From assembly GCA_001570385.1 (NCBI GenBank), contig BBYL01000012.1, positions 248,001 to 312,000 of the forward strand: a DNA stretch of 64,000 nt, written 5' to 3'. The notes beneath the pieces were generated by a model. The model was not told where the DNA came from, searched no databases, and worked only from the letters and a program-made list of their open reading frames with translations. The first letter of the stretch is position 1. The number at the start of each line of letters is the position of its first letter. Made by a program: the position numbers and the translations under genes. Positions 55,181 through 63,752 of the stretch are shown piece by piece. The DNA is from Microtetraspora glauca. Its GTDB lineage: Bacteria > Actinomycetota > Actinomycetes > Streptosporangiales > Streptosporangiaceae.

Positions 55181-56767
55181 TCAGGAGGAGCCGGCGACCT
55201 CCAGATCGTGGACGCGGGGGTCGCCCCGGTCGGCGACGTAGTCCTCGGGCCGGGTGGCGTCCTGACCCTCCGCCATCTTGAACGCGCGGGCCAGGAACGT
55301 CCCGAGCACGGCGACGACCAGGTTGACGGCCAACGCGAGGAACCCGGCGTAGATCGTCATCTTGGTGTCCAGGCCCAGCTTCTCCAGCGGGAACGCCGAG
55401 CCGCCGAAGTGCGCGTGCTTGTTGGCCGGGTTCGCGATGTTGTACAGCATCAGCAGGCCCGAGCCCATCCCGGCGATCCATCCGGCGATCAGACCCGCCC
55501 GGTGGAACCAGCGCCCGAAGAGCCCGAGCGCCACCGACGGCAGGGTCTGCAGGATGATCACGCCGCCGATGAGCTGCAGGTCGATCGAGAACTGCGGGTC
55601 GATGAGCAGGATGAACAGCACCGCCCCGACCTTCACGACCAGCGAGGTGATCTTGCTGACCGATGCCTCCTGGGCGTCGGTGGCGTCCGGCCTGATGTAC
55701 TCCCGGTAGATGTTGCGGGTGAACAGGTTCGCCGCGGCGATCGACATGATCGCGGCGGGCACCAGCGCGCCGATGCCGACCGCGGCGAACGCCACGCCCG
55801 CGAACCAGTCGGGGAACATCGTGTCGAAGAGCTGGGGTACGACGGTGTTCACGTCGGTGCCGATGGGCTTGACCCCGGCCGCGATGGCCATGTACCCGAG
55901 CAGGGCGATCAGCCCGAGCAGCAGGCTGTACGCGGGCAGCGCCGACATGTTGCGCTTGATGACGTCGCGGCTCTTCGACGCCAGCACGCCCGTCACGCTG
56001 TGCGGATAGAGGAACAGGGCCAGGGCCGACCCGAGGGCCAGTGTGACGTACTGCAGCTGGTTGTTGGCGTTGAGCAGGGTGCCGTCGCCCGGCGCCGGAG
56101 TCGCGTCGAACTTGGCCTGGGCCTTGCCGAAGATCGCCTCCCACCCCCCGAGTCGCGACGGGATGTAGATCACCGCGACCAGGATCACCACGTAGATCAG
56201 GATGTCCTTGACGAAGGCGATCAGCGCCGGAGCGCGCAACCCCGACTGGTACGTGTACGCCGCGAGGATCGCGAACGCGATGATCAGCGGCAGGTCGCCC
56301 TTCACGCCCATGGTCTTCAGCACGGCCTCGATGCCCACGAGCTGCAGCGCGATGTACGGCATGGTCGCCACGATGCCCGTGATCGCGACCAGCAGCGCGA
56401 GTGTCGGCGAGCCGAACCTGGCCCGGACGAAGTCCGCCGGGGTGACCAGCCCGTGCACGTGCGAGACCGACCACAGCCGGATCATCACGAGGAACACCAG
56501 CGGATAGACCACCACCGTGTACGGCACGGCGAAGAACCCGGTGGCGCCCGCGCTGAACAGGAGGGCGGGCACCGCCACGAAGGTGTACGCCGTGTAGAGG
56601 TCGCCGCCCACGAGGAACCAGGTGATCCACGAGCCGAAGCTGCGGCCGCCGAGACCCCACTCGTGCAGGCTGGCCAGGTCGTCCGCCCGACGCCACCGGG
56701 CGGCCACGAATCCCATGCCGCTCACCAGCAGGAAGAGGACCGCGAAGATGACGATCTCGGTGTTCAC
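55181..56767 (-). CDS. mctP: Sodium:solute symporter, monocarboxylate-permease (MctP) type
   Basis: 528 aa, SSS family with 13 or so hydrophobic helices. The start EIVIFAVLFLLVSGMGF and HEWGLGGRSFGSWITWFLVGGDLYTAYTF match acetate/lactate/pyruvate permeases. GIGALVPAAIMSIAAANLFTRNIY near 310-335 is the SSS signature region. GTG start overlaps the DUF3311 stop by 4 bp, the standard partner gene. Likely imports short carboxylates; the exact substrate is inferred. Confidence 0.9.
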   Translation of the reverse strand: MNTEIVIFAVLFLLVSGMGFVAARWRRADDLASLHEWGLGGRSFGSWITWFLVGGDLYTAYTFVAVPALLFSAGATGFFAVPYTVVVYPLVFLVMIRLWSVSHVHGLVTPADFVRARFGSPTLALLVAITGIVATMPYIALQLVGIEAVLKTMGVKGDLPLIIAFAILAAYTYQSGLRAPALIAFVKDILIYVVILVAVIYIPSRLGGWEAIFGKAQAKFDATPAPGDGTLLNANNQLQYVTLALGSALALFLYPHSVTGVLASKSRDVIKRNMSALPAYSLLLGLIALLGYMAIAAGVKPIGTDVNTVVPQLFDTMFPDWFAGVAFAAVGIGALVPAAIMSIAAANLFTRNIYREYIRPDATDAQEASVSKITSLVVKVGAVLFILLIDPQFSIDLQLIGGVIILQTLPSVALGLFGRWFHRAGLIAGWIAGMGSGLLMLYNIANPANKHAHFGGSAFPLEKLGLDTKMTIYAGFLALAVNLVVAVLGTFLARAFKMAEGQDATRPEDYVADRGDPRVHDLEVAGSS

Positions 56768-56967
56768 CGGCCGCTCCTGGTCATCCGGTAGACCAGTGTG
56801 GTGGTGGCGACGCCGAGCAGGATGAAGGCGAGCTGGAGCCAGTAGAACAGCGGGATGCCGAACAACCGCGGCTCGACGGCGTTGAACAGGGCGGGGATCA
56901 GCGGGATCGCGATCGGTATCAGAAGCAACCAGTTCCAGGGACTGCGGTCACTGCGCGGGGCGGCCAA
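56764..56967 (-). CDS. DUF3311 family small membrane protein
   Basis: 67 aa with two helices (about 13-32 and 40-60). It has the conserved WNWLLLIPIAIPLIPALFN and LFGIPLFYWLQLAFILLG segments of DUF3311. It typically precedes a sodium:solute symporter gene, as here, and is thought to be a small accessory subunit. TTG start with GGAGGG 4-5 nt upstream. Confidence 0.88.
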   Translation of the reverse strand: MAAPRSDRSPWNWLLLIPIAIPLIPALFNAVEPRLFGIPLFYWLQLAFILLGVATTTLVYRMTRSGR

Positions 56968-57000
56968 CGCGCCCTCCTCTCTGACAGGGGATCGCTCCGC

Positions 57001-57023
57001 AGCGTAAAGTGACGTGTGTCACA
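57001..57023 (-). promoter_or_regulatory. CRP-like site next to a -10 box for DUF3311-mctP
   Basis: AGTGA-N6-TCACA (57008-57023) matches the CRP/GlxR consensus TGTGA-N6-TCACA at nine of ten positions. On the minus strand TACGCT (57006-57001) follows directly and can serve as the -10 box. The site would cover the -35 and spacer region. Confidence 0.55.
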
Positions 57024-57067
57024 GCAGGATCACCGATCGCCGAACGGTCGTGTTGGCGCGCCGAGCG

Positions 57068-58687
57068 TCAGTGCGCCCCGACCCGGGGGAAGACGACCGC
57101 GGAGGGGTGGGCGGGGTCGTGCAGCACCTCGTGGTCGCAGCAGACCATGGCCGAACCCGGCCCGAGCGGGTCGCCGGTTCCGGTGTTGCGGGAGATCCGG
57201 GGATACGCGCCGCCCGCCACCTGGACCCTGATCCGGTGGCCGCGCCGGAACCTGTGACCGATCGGCCACAACTCCACCCGGACCCTTCGTACGCCGTCGG
57301 CGTCGGCCCGGTCGGCCGGGGTCAGCCTGCGGACGCCCTCGCACACGTTCATCGACGTGCCGTCCGGGTGGACGTCGCACACGCGGACCACGACGTCGGC
57401 GTGCTCCGTGCTCGTCCGGACGAACAGGTCCGCCGACACCTCCCCGATCATGTCGGCGTCCGCGGCCAGCGGCGGCGAGGTGTGGACCAGCACGTCCTGC
57501 CGCGACTCCACCCGCCGGTTGTCCCTGGGCATCGAGTTGCCGAGGAGGACGGGGCCGCCGAGCACCGGGGTGGGATGCCGCGGGTCGTACCGGAAGCGGT
57601 CCGGCTCCGACGGCGACGGGTTGCCGGTGGAGAGTCCCGAGCCGGCCTGCAGATGCCAGCGTTCCGCCCGCGTCCCGGGCACCGGCCAGTCCGAGTGGTC
57701 CCGCCACTCGTCCGCGCCGGTCACGTAGACCCGCACGGGGGAGGCGCGCAGCCCGGACGGATCGCCGAGCAGGTGGGCGCGGAACCAGGCCAGCGCGTCC
57801 GCTCCCGCGGCCCTCTCCATCTTGAGGCCGGCGTGATACCACGGCCCGATCGTCAGGTACGGCTGCCGCCCCGCCGCCCGCATCGCCGCGTAGTCCTTGA
57901 GCTGCCACGGCAGGAACACGTCATACCAGCCGCCGGTCATGGTGACCTCGGCCAGCACGTCGCCGACCGAGGCCGAGAAGTCCCGTTTGCGCCAGTACGG
58001 CGACTCCGGGTCGGCGTGGTCGGCGTGATTGGCGAGCAGCTCTCGGAAGAACGGCAGCGGCCGCCCCGCCGAGAGGAGGTCGAGCTCGGACAGCGGGCGC
58101 CCGGACATGACCGCGCGGCGGGTCCGGCGTGGGGCGAGGAACGCGGCGGCACCGCCGAGCCGCCCCTCCATGCTCGCGGTGAGGGTCGTCCACGCGAGCG
58201 TGGACTCCAGCGCGAACGAGCCGCCGACATAGGCGGCCTCGCGGAAGCACGAGGCGGTCACCTGCGTGGCCATCGCCCTGAGGTCCGGCGTCTCCGCGGC
58301 GATCGCCCACTGCGTGTATCCGAGGTAGGAGGGGCCGTACATCGCGAAGCTGCCGCCGTACCAGGGCTGGGACCGCATCCACGTGACCGTGGCCAGGCCG
58401 TCCTCACGTTCGTTGGCGAGCGGGTCGAGCAGCCCTCCGGAGCCGAATCCGCCCCGGCAGCTCTGCAGCACCACGTGGAAACCGTGTCGCGCGAACGCCC
58501 TGCCGTACATCCAGCCGAGGAATCCGGCCCGGCCGTACGGGGAGCGGATGAGGATGGTGGGCGGGTTCACCGCGCCGACCGGTACGTATCGGTCGGCGAG
58601 AAGCATGACGCCGTCGGGCATCGGCACGGGCACGTCACGGTGGACGAGCACTCGATGGGCGGCGCGCCGGGGTAGAGTGAACGTCAT
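57068..58687 (-). CDS. CocE/NonD-type alpha/beta hydrolase
   Basis: 539 aa. The N-terminal catalytic domain shows PMPDGVMLLADRYVP, SPYGR, QSCRGGFGSGG and the nucleophile Ser in MYGPSYLGYTQW near 118. The C-terminal half is a jelly-roll (galactose-binding-like) domain with DVHPDGTSMNVCEG and HRIRVQVAGGAYPR, as in cocaine esterase and Xaa-Pro dipeptidyl peptidases. No signal peptide. ATG at 58687 with GGAGG 4 nt upstream. The substrate cannot be predicted; ester or amide hydrolysis is expected. Confidence 0.88.
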   Translation of the reverse strand: MTFTLPRRAAHRVLVHRDVPVPMPDGVMLLADRYVPVGAVNPPTILIRSPYGRAGFLGWMYGRAFARHGFHVVLQSCRGGFGSGGLLDPLANEREDGLATVTWMRSQPWYGGSFAMYGPSYLGYTQWAIAAETPDLRAMATQVTASCFREAAYVGGSFALESTLAWTTLTASMEGRLGGAAAFLAPRRTRRAVMSGRPLSELDLLSAGRPLPFFRELLANHADHADPESPYWRKRDFSASVGDVLAEVTMTGGWYDVFLPWQLKDYAAMRAAGRQPYLTIGPWYHAGLKMERAAGADALAWFRAHLLGDPSGLRASPVRVYVTGADEWRDHSDWPVPGTRAERWHLQAGSGLSTGNPSPSEPDRFRYDPRHPTPVLGGPVLLGNSMPRDNRRVESRQDVLVHTSPPLAADADMIGEVSADLFVRTSTEHADVVVRVCDVHPDGTSMNVCEGVRRLTPADRADADGVRRVRVELWPIGHRFRRGHRIRVQVAGGAYPRISRNTGTGDPLGPGSAMVCCDHEVLHDPAHPSAVVFPRVGAH

Positions 58688-58706
58688 TCGTCCTCCTCGC
58701 CACCCG

Positions 58707-58735
58707 AGTTTACTTGGTAGTAACATTATTGGCCA
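58707..58735 (-). promoter_or_regulatory. Promoter with embedded palindrome for the CocE-type gene
   Basis: On the minus strand TGGCCA (58735-58730), a 17-bp spacer and TAAACT (58712-58707) form a plausible promoter. TTACT-TGGT-AGTAA (58710-58723) lies across the spacer and -10. No regulator gene is adjacent. Confidence 0.4.
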
Positions 58736-58754
58736 CGGCCGGGGAGGGCCGTCG

Positions 58755-58784
58755 TTGCATGATCGTGCGCGAGCCCGCTAATCT
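58755..58784 (+). promoter_or_regulatory. trp promoter
   Basis: TTGCAT (58755-58760), 18-bp spacer, TAATCT (58779-58784). The predicted transcription start coincides with the ATG of the leader peptide at 58792, so the leader peptide would be translated from a leaderless mRNA. Confidence 0.6.
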
Positions 58785-58791
58785 GTACGAC

Positions 58792-58824
58792 ATGCGAACT
58801 CCGAATCAGTGGTGGCGCCGCTAG
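58792..58824 (+). CDS. trpL: trp leader peptide
   Basis: Ten-residue peptide MRTPNQWWRR with two consecutive Trp codons at positions 7-8, followed by TAG. Ribosome stalling at these codons when charged tRNA-Trp is scarce would cover segment 1 of the attenuator. Its position in front of trpE(G), and the fit of the RNA segments after it, make the call strong. Confidence 0.88.
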   Translation: MRTPNQWWRR

Positions 58825-58889
58825 CAGGCGGCGTGGTTTTCGCATTCGCGAGCAGGAGCAACTGGCCGCCCCGACAGGCGGCCTTCTTC
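58816..58889 (+). promoter_or_regulatory. trp attenuator (segments 1-4)
   Basis: Segment 1 CGCCGC (58816-58821) pairs with segment 2 GCGGCG (58828-58833) around the trpL stop. Segment 2, as GGCGGC (58827-58832), can instead pair with GCCGCC of segment 3 (58865-58870) as antiterminator. Segment 3 GGCCGCC (58864-58870) pairs with segment 4 GGCGGCC (58877-58883) around CCGACA, followed by TTCTTC, as terminator. Stalling at the Trp codons frees segment 2 and lets transcription continue into trpE(G). Confidence 0.85.
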
Positions 58890-58933
58890 ATGTCCGCCCC
58901 CGGGGCATTACGTAAATCAAGGGGCGAGACAAA

Positions 58934-61063
58934 GTGGATAGCAGCGGATACACCACGGCCGGCGGCGTCGAGGTCGAACGCTTCGTGCGAGAGGTGCCCG
59001 AGGCGGCCCTCGAAGAGATCGTGACCTCGCTCGGCGAGCGTCGTGGCGGGGCGTTCTCCTCCGGAATGGACTATCCCGGCCGGTACAGCCGCTGGGCGTT
59101 CGGCTACGTCGACCCCTGCGTGGAGATCGTCGCCAGGGGGCGGCGGATCTCGGCCCGCGCGCTCAACGAACGCGGCCGCGTCGTCCTGCCCGCCGTCGCC
59201 TCGTGCCTGCTCGCGGCCGGCAAGCCGGTGAGCGCCCCGACCCCGGAATACGTCGAGGTGACGGTCGACGAGTCCGAGGACCTGCTCCCCGAGGAGATGC
59301 GCAGCCGGCGCCCGACCGTGTTCACCGCGATCCGCGAGCTGATCGCGGCCTTCCGCGGTGACGACCCGCACCTCGGGCTGTACGGAGCCTTCGGATACGA
59401 CCTGGCCTTCCAGTTCGAGCCGATCCGCTACAACCTGCCCCGGCCGGGCGACCAGCGTGACCTCGTGCTCCACCTGCCGGACCGGCTGGTCGTGATCGAC
59501 CGTGTGCGCGAGACCAGCATGGAGTACCTGTACGACTTCGTCGTCGACGGCGCCTCCACCCGGGGCCTGGAGCGGACGGGGGAGACGTTCCCGCTGGTCA
59601 CCCCCACCGAGATCCCGGGAGACCCGGAAAAGGGGGCATACGCCGAGATCGTCGCCAAGGCGAAGGAGAAGTTCAAGCGCGGCGACCTGTTCGAGGTCGT
59701 TCCCGGCCAAATCTTCCACGCCTCCTGCACCGACCCCGCCGGTTTCTACCGGTCCCTGCGCACGAGCAACCCCGCGCCGTACGAGTTCCTGCTCAACCTG
59801 GGCGAGGGCGAGCACCTGGTGGGCGCCTCACCCGAGATGTACGTCCGCGTCACCGGTGACCGCGTCGAGACCTGCCCGATCTCCGGCACCATCGCCCGCG
59901 GGGCCAACCCGGTCGAGGACGCCGAGGCCATCCGCACCCTCCTCTCCAGCGTGAAGGAGGAGTCCGAGCTGACCATGTGCACCGACGTGGACCGCAACGA
60001 CAAGTCGCGGATCTGCGTCCCCGGCAGCGTCCGGGTCATCGGCCGCCGCCAGATCGAGATGTACTCCCGGCTCATCCACACCGTCGACCACATCGAGGGC
60101 CGGTTGCGTCCCGAGTTCGACGCCCTCGACGCGTTCCTCACCCACATGTGGGCGGTCACCGTCACCGGCGCGCCCAAGACCTGGGCCATGCAGTTCATCG
60201 AGGACAACGAGGCCACCACCCGGCGCTGGTACGGCGGAGCCGTGGGCTTCATCGGCTTCGACGGCTCCATGAACACCGGTCTCACGCTGCGTACCGCGCA
60301 GATCCGCGGCGGTGTGGCCACGGTCAGGGCCGGTGCGACGCTGCTGTTCGACTCCGACCCCGGGGCCGAGGAGCGCGAGACCGAACTCAAGGCGAGCGCC
60401 CTCCTCGGCGCCCTCGCCTCCGTCGGCCAGGCGCCGCAGGAGGAGGCGCGGCAGCAGGACGCCGAACTGCCCGGTACGGGCCACACCGTGCTTCTCGTGG
60501 ACCACGAGGACTCGTTCGTCAACACGCTGGCCGACTACTTCCGCCAGCAGGGCGCGTCCGTGGTGACCATGCGGCACGGGTTCCCGCAGGAGATGCTCGA
60601 CGAGATCGCGCCGACGCTCGTCGTGCTGTCCCCCGGCCCCGGCTGGCCGTCCGACTTCGGCTGCTCCGCTCTCATCGAGGCGCTGTACGCCAGGGAGTTG
60701 CCCGTGTTCGGCGTCTGCCTCGGGATGCAGGCGATGATCGAGCAGGCGGGCGGCACCCTGGAACTGCTGCCGTACCCCGAGCACGGCAAGCGGGGCCAGG
60801 TGCGCAGGGAAGGGGAGAGCGCCCTGCTCGACGGCCTGCCCGCCGAGTTCGTCGCCGCGCGTTACCACTCGCTGCACGCGAAGCGGCCCGGTGTGCGCGG
60901 CTTCGCCGTCACCGCCTCGACGCCGGACGGCGCGGCGATGGCCATCGAGGACGCCGAGAACCGGCGCTTCGCCGTGCAGTTCCACCCCGAGTCGATCCTG
61001 ACCACCCAGGGCGGCGCGGGTGCCAAGATCATCGCCAACGTCCTGCGTCTCTGCGCGAAGTAG
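58934..61063 (+). CDS. trpE: Fused anthranilate synthase TrpE(G)
   Basis: 709 aa. Residues 1-505 are the chorismate-using component (LFEVVPGQIFHASC, VGASPEMYVRV, CPISGTIARGANP, CTDVDRNDKSRICVPG, TVTGAPKTWAMQFI, RWYGGAVGFIGFDGS). After a Gln/Glu-rich linker, residues 520-709 are the glutamine amidotransferase: VDHEDSFVNTLADYF, catalytic Cys in FGVCLGMQAM and His-Glu in QFHPESIL. The fusion order TrpE-TrpG is known from Streptomyces TrpE(G) and related enzymes. GTG start with AAGGGG about 9 nt upstream. No other trp genes are in the window. The attenuator argues for tryptophan supply rather than phenazine-type secondary metabolism. Confidence 0.95.
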   Translation: MDSSGYTTAGGVEVERFVREVPEAALEEIVTSLGERRGGAFSSGMDYPGRYSRWAFGYVDPCVEIVARGRRISARALNERGRVVLPAVASCLLAAGKPVSAPTPEYVEVTVDESEDLLPEEMRSRRPTVFTAIRELIAAFRGDDPHLGLYGAFGYDLAFQFEPIRYNLPRPGDQRDLVLHLPDRLVVIDRVRETSMEYLYDFVVDGASTRGLERTGETFPLVTPTEIPGDPEKGAYAEIVAKAKEKFKRGDLFEVVPGQIFHASCTDPAGFYRSLRTSNPAPYEFLLNLGEGEHLVGASPEMYVRVTGDRVETCPISGTIARGANPVEDAEAIRTLLSSVKEESELTMCTDVDRNDKSRICVPGSVRVIGRRQIEMYSRLIHTVDHIEGRLRPEFDALDAFLTHMWAVTVTGAPKTWAMQFIEDNEATTRRWYGGAVGFIGFDGSMNTGLTLRTAQIRGGVATVRAGATLLFDSDPGAEERETELKASALLGALASVGQAPQEEARQQDAELPGTGHTVLLVDHEDSFVNTLADYFRQQGASVVTMRHGFPQEMLDEIAPTLVVLSPGPGWPSDFGCSALIEALYARELPVFGVCLGMQAMIEQAGGTLELLPYPEHGKRGQVRREGESALLDGLPAEFVAARYHSLHAKRPGVRGFAVTASTPDGAAMAIEDAENRRFAVQFHPESILTTQGGAGAKIIANVLRLCAK

Positions 61064-61149
61064 CCGTTCCGCGGGCGTCTGTCGCGCGCGTCAGGTAGGT
61101 GTCGGGCAGGTGTCCGGCAGGGGACGGCGTGACTGGGCTGGTGAGGTGG

Positions 61150-61193
61150 GAGCCGTACCGGCGGGCGGGTAACCGTCCGATCCGGTACGGCTC
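61150..61193 (+). terminator. Long hairpin with GUAA tetraloop after trpE(G)
   Basis: GAGCCGTACCGG (61150-61161) pairs perfectly with CCGGTACGGCTC (61182-61193). Inside, CGGGCGG pairs with CCGTCCG (one G-U) around the loop GTAA, a GNRA tetraloop, with a 2-nt AT bulge. It lies 86 bp after the trpE(G) stop. Probably the terminator. Confidence 0.7.
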
Positions 61194-61754
61194 TCGCGTT
61201 CCCGGCGGCGGCGCGCTCGGCCGCGACGCCATGCGGGGGGTCGCAACCGAGACCCGGGGCCGGTGGCCAGCGACTGGTGGTGAGACGGGCCATTGCGTGG
61301 GCGGCGTTATTGGGGCGAATGGCGGCGACATGGATCGGAGTACAAGGCTCCGCGCGCTGTGAGGCCGGCCTGGAAGGCAGGGACCGCGATGGTGCCGGAC
61401 GACCTTCGTGGTGGCAGAGAACATTGGGCCCTCTGCGTTGGGTGATGCCGATGTCGATGCCGATGGTTTGGCGGGGGACATATGGCGGCGCGGAAATCGC
61501 GCGAGCGGCTCACCAGATCGTGATTGTCACGGCGTTCCGGCGGGGTCGGCCGTCGCAGCGCGGTGACCGACGCGAACTCGGACCCGCGAACGCGAACCAC
61601 GAACGCGAACCACGAAGGCGAACCATGAACGCGAACATTGGTCGGCTGGTCGCCCGAATGAGAGCTATGTGTACCCAGATTCACATCTTTTCGATCGTTT
61701 TCTCGTCACAAAGTAGGAGGAAATTGGATGATCTCGGGTTGATAATCGCCTGCG
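61194..61754. other. Long gene-free region upstream of the ABC transporter
   Basis: About 560 bp without a convincing gene. It contains a 13-bp repeat array (listed separately), an AT-richer end from about 61650, and AGGAGG at 61715-61720 that could serve the TTG at 61724 (frame LDDLGLIIACDDCD, stop overlapping the ABC gene's ATG) or ATG 61728 (four codons). GATAAT at 61741-61746 may instead be a -10 box 8 nt before the ABC gene's ATG. The 163-codon frame running through the region looks non-coding. Confidence 0.5.
61587..61638. repeat. 13-bp tandem repeat, 4 copies
   Basis: CGAACGCGAACCA twice, then CGAAGGCGAACCA and TGAACGCGAACAT. Lies 117 bp upstream of the ABC transporter gene. Unit sequence is unrelated to the 13-bp array at 50.7 kb. 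Confidence 0.85.
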
Positions 61755-62645
61755 ATGACTGCGATTGAGATCCGAAACCTGTCGAAATCTTTCGGCGCGG
61801 TGCGAGCGGTCGACGGCGTCTCCTTCACGGTGGAGGCGGGCTCCGTCACCGGATATCTCGGACCGAACGGCGCCGGAAAGACCACCACACTGCGCTCCCT
61901 ACTCGGCCTGGTCACGCCGGACTCCGGCGAGGCTCTGGTCAACGGGAAGCGCTACACCGCCATGGCCACGCCCCTCAACGAGGTGGGGGCCGTGCTCGAA
62001 GCCACCAACTTCCATCCCGGTCGTACGGCGCGCAACCATCTGCGCCTGCTCTGCGTCGCGGCCGGACTTCCGGTCACCAGGGCCGACGAGGCACTCGGCC
62101 AGGTCGGCCTGGCGGAGGCGGCGGGTAAGCGTGTCGGCGGCTTCTCGCTCGGCATGCGCCAGCGGCTCGCGCTCGCCTCCGCGCTGCTCGGCGAGCCCAA
62201 GGTCTACATTCTGGACGAACCGGCCAATGGGTTGGACCCCGCCGGCATCCAGTGGCTGCGCGGCTTCCTGCGTCACCTCGCCCACGATCGGGGCGCGGCC
62301 GTCCTTGTGTCCAGTCACGTGCTGTCCGAGGTCGAGCAGACCGTCGACAACGTCGTGATCATCGCGGGTGGCCGTCTCGTACGGCAGGGCACGCTCGCCG
62401 AGCTCACCACCAACGGCGAGAAGACCGTACGGATCCGCACGGTGGAGGGTGGTGACCTCGGACCCGCGCTCGAGAAGGCGGGGGCGACGGTCGACCGGCT
62501 CGACGACGGCGCGCTGCGCGTCCACGGTCTCGAACCCGAGGAGATCGGGCAGATCGTGCTCGACCAGCGGGTGGTGCTGACCGAGATGGCCGCCGAACGG
62601 TCGGACCTGCAGAAGGTCTTCCTGGAACTGACGGAGGAACGATGA
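61755..62645 (+). CDS. ABC transporter ATP-binding protein (exporter type)
   Basis: 296 aa. Walker A GPNGAGKTTTL near 40, signature FSLGMRQRLALASALLG near 135 (LSGGQ equivalent FSLGM), Walker B VYILDEPANGLDP near 157 and the switch His in SSHVLSEVEQ. The C-terminal extension is typical of drug, bacteriocin-resistance or sodium exporters (CcmA/DrrA class). It overlaps the permease ATG by 4 bp. Substrate unknown; self-resistance or cell-envelope stress are possible. Confidence 0.92.
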   Translation: MTAIEIRNLSKSFGAVRAVDGVSFTVEAGSVTGYLGPNGAGKTTTLRSLLGLVTPDSGEALVNGKRYTAMATPLNEVGAVLEATNFHPGRTARNHLRLLCVAAGLPVTRADEALGQVGLAEAAGKRVGGFSLGMRQRLALASALLGEPKVYILDEPANGLDPAGIQWLRGFLRHLAHDRGAAVLVSSHVLSEVEQTVDNVVIIAGGRLVRQGTLAELTTNGEKTVRIRTVEGGDLGPALEKAGATVDRLDDGALRVHGLEPEEIGQIVLDQRVVLTEMAAERSDLQKVFLELTEER

Positions 62646-63412
62646 TCGGCCTGGTGCGTGCGGAGCTGCTGAAGCTGTCCACCACGCGGCTCTGGTGGGT
62701 CATGCTCCTCGTCACGCTCCTTCTGATCGGTGTGAACCTCGCCTTCTTCATCGGGTTCGCCGGGAATCCGCAAGGCGGCCTGCCCGCGCTGGACACGCCG
62801 GAGTGGGTACAGTTCGCCTGGTCGGCCGGATCGGGCGGCGGGATCTTCGTGATGATCCTCGGCGTGGTTATGATCACTTCGGAGTTCCGCTACCAGACGA
62901 TCACCGGTACGTTTCTGACGACGCCGCGCCGGGAGCGCGTGATCGCCGCCAAGCTGTTCGCCGGTCTGATCGTCGGCGCCCTGTTCGCGGTGGCCGTACT
63001 GATCTTCACCGCTCTGGTCGTGATCCCCACCGTGATGATCGCCGGCGGCGAGCTGTCGCTCGGGGAGTCGCGCGTTCCGCAGATCAGCCTCGGCATTCTC
63101 GCCTCGCTCGCCCTCTACACGCTCTTCGGCATCGGATTGGGCGCGCTCGTACGCAACCAGATCGCCGGCATCGTCGGTGCCGTGGCCTGGGCGTACGTTA
63201 TCGAGAACATCTTCCTTGGAGTTCCCGCCCTCCAGGTCGTGGGCAAATGGCTCCCCGGCGGCGCGGCACGGGCGCTGATGAGCATCGACGTGGACACCGG
63301 CATGGACGCGAACATGTTGCCCGCCTGGGGCGGTGCCCTCGTGCTCGCCGGATACGCGGTGGTCTTCGCGATCGTGGCCTCCGCGACCACCGTCCGCCGC
63401 GACATCACCTGA
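62642..63412 (+). CDS. ABC transporter permease (ABC-2 type)
   Basis: 256 aa with six predicted helices. The start MIGLVRAELLKLSTTRLWWVML and SEFRYQTITGTFLTTPRRERVIAAKL are characteristic of ABC-2 permeases that pair with a CcmA/DrrA-type ATPase. Coupled to the ATPase gene by ATGA. A perfect 14-bp terminator follows. Confidence 0.9.
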   Translation: MIGLVRAELLKLSTTRLWWVMLLVTLLLIGVNLAFFIGFAGNPQGGLPALDTPEWVQFAWSAGSGGGIFVMILGVVMITSEFRYQTITGTFLTTPRRERVIAAKLFAGLIVGALFAVAVLIFTALVVIPTVMIAGGELSLGESRVPQISLGILASLALYTLFGIGLGALVRNQIAGIVGAVAWAYVIENIFLGVPALQVVGKWLPGGAARALMSIDVDTGMDANMLPAWGGALVLAGYAVVFAIVASATTVRRDIT

Positions 63413-63423
63413 GGTCTGCTCAG

Positions 63424-63456
63424 GGCCGGCCGCCGCATCAGCTGCGGCGGCCGGCC
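63424..63456 (+). terminator. Strong terminator after the ABC exporter pair
   Basis: GGCCGGCCGCCGCA and TGCGGCGGCCGGCC form a perfect 14-bp stem with a 5-nt loop (TCAGC), 12 bp past the permease stop. No U tract. Confidence 0.85.
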
Positions 63457-63752
63457 GCTCCACGGCGCACATCCGCCTCGCCGGTCTGCGCAGCAGGGGT
63501 TACACTGCGTGACCATCCCTTTCTCTTTCGATCTTGAAGCACGCATCTCGAAGGGATCAGGCGACAGCCGTCGTCATTTCATGGCGTCAGGCCCTTCACC
63601 AGCTACACATCCCAGGTGGACGTCACAGCTCCGAGAGGACAGCACTGCACAGCCCCGAGGGGACAGCACTGCAGCTTCGCGGGAACGTCCCCTTGTGCCC
63701 CTATCGGGGGCCTTGCCCGGGTGCGGGTACGCAGATGGCGAGTGCACTGGTC
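63457..63752. other. Gene-free spacer with a short direct repeat
   Basis: Nothing convincing is coded here. A 19-bp sequence, CCGAGAGGACAGCACTGCA (63631-63649), is repeated with one change at 63655-63673 (24-bp period). TACACT at 63501-63506 looks like a -10 box, but the GTG 3 nt after it opens a frame with atypical codon use. Confidence 0.5.

Noticed and set aside
58934-61063. Phenazine-type (PhzE) or other secondary-metabolism anthranilate synthase
   Set aside because: The Trp-codon attenuator directly upstream and the absence of phenazine genes favour tryptophan biosynthesis.
61277-61768. 163-codon frame upstream of the ABC exporter
   Set aside because: Composition is atypical, it runs through the tandem repeat, and it has no start signal. 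Only the last 14 codons, after AGGAGG, deserve attention.
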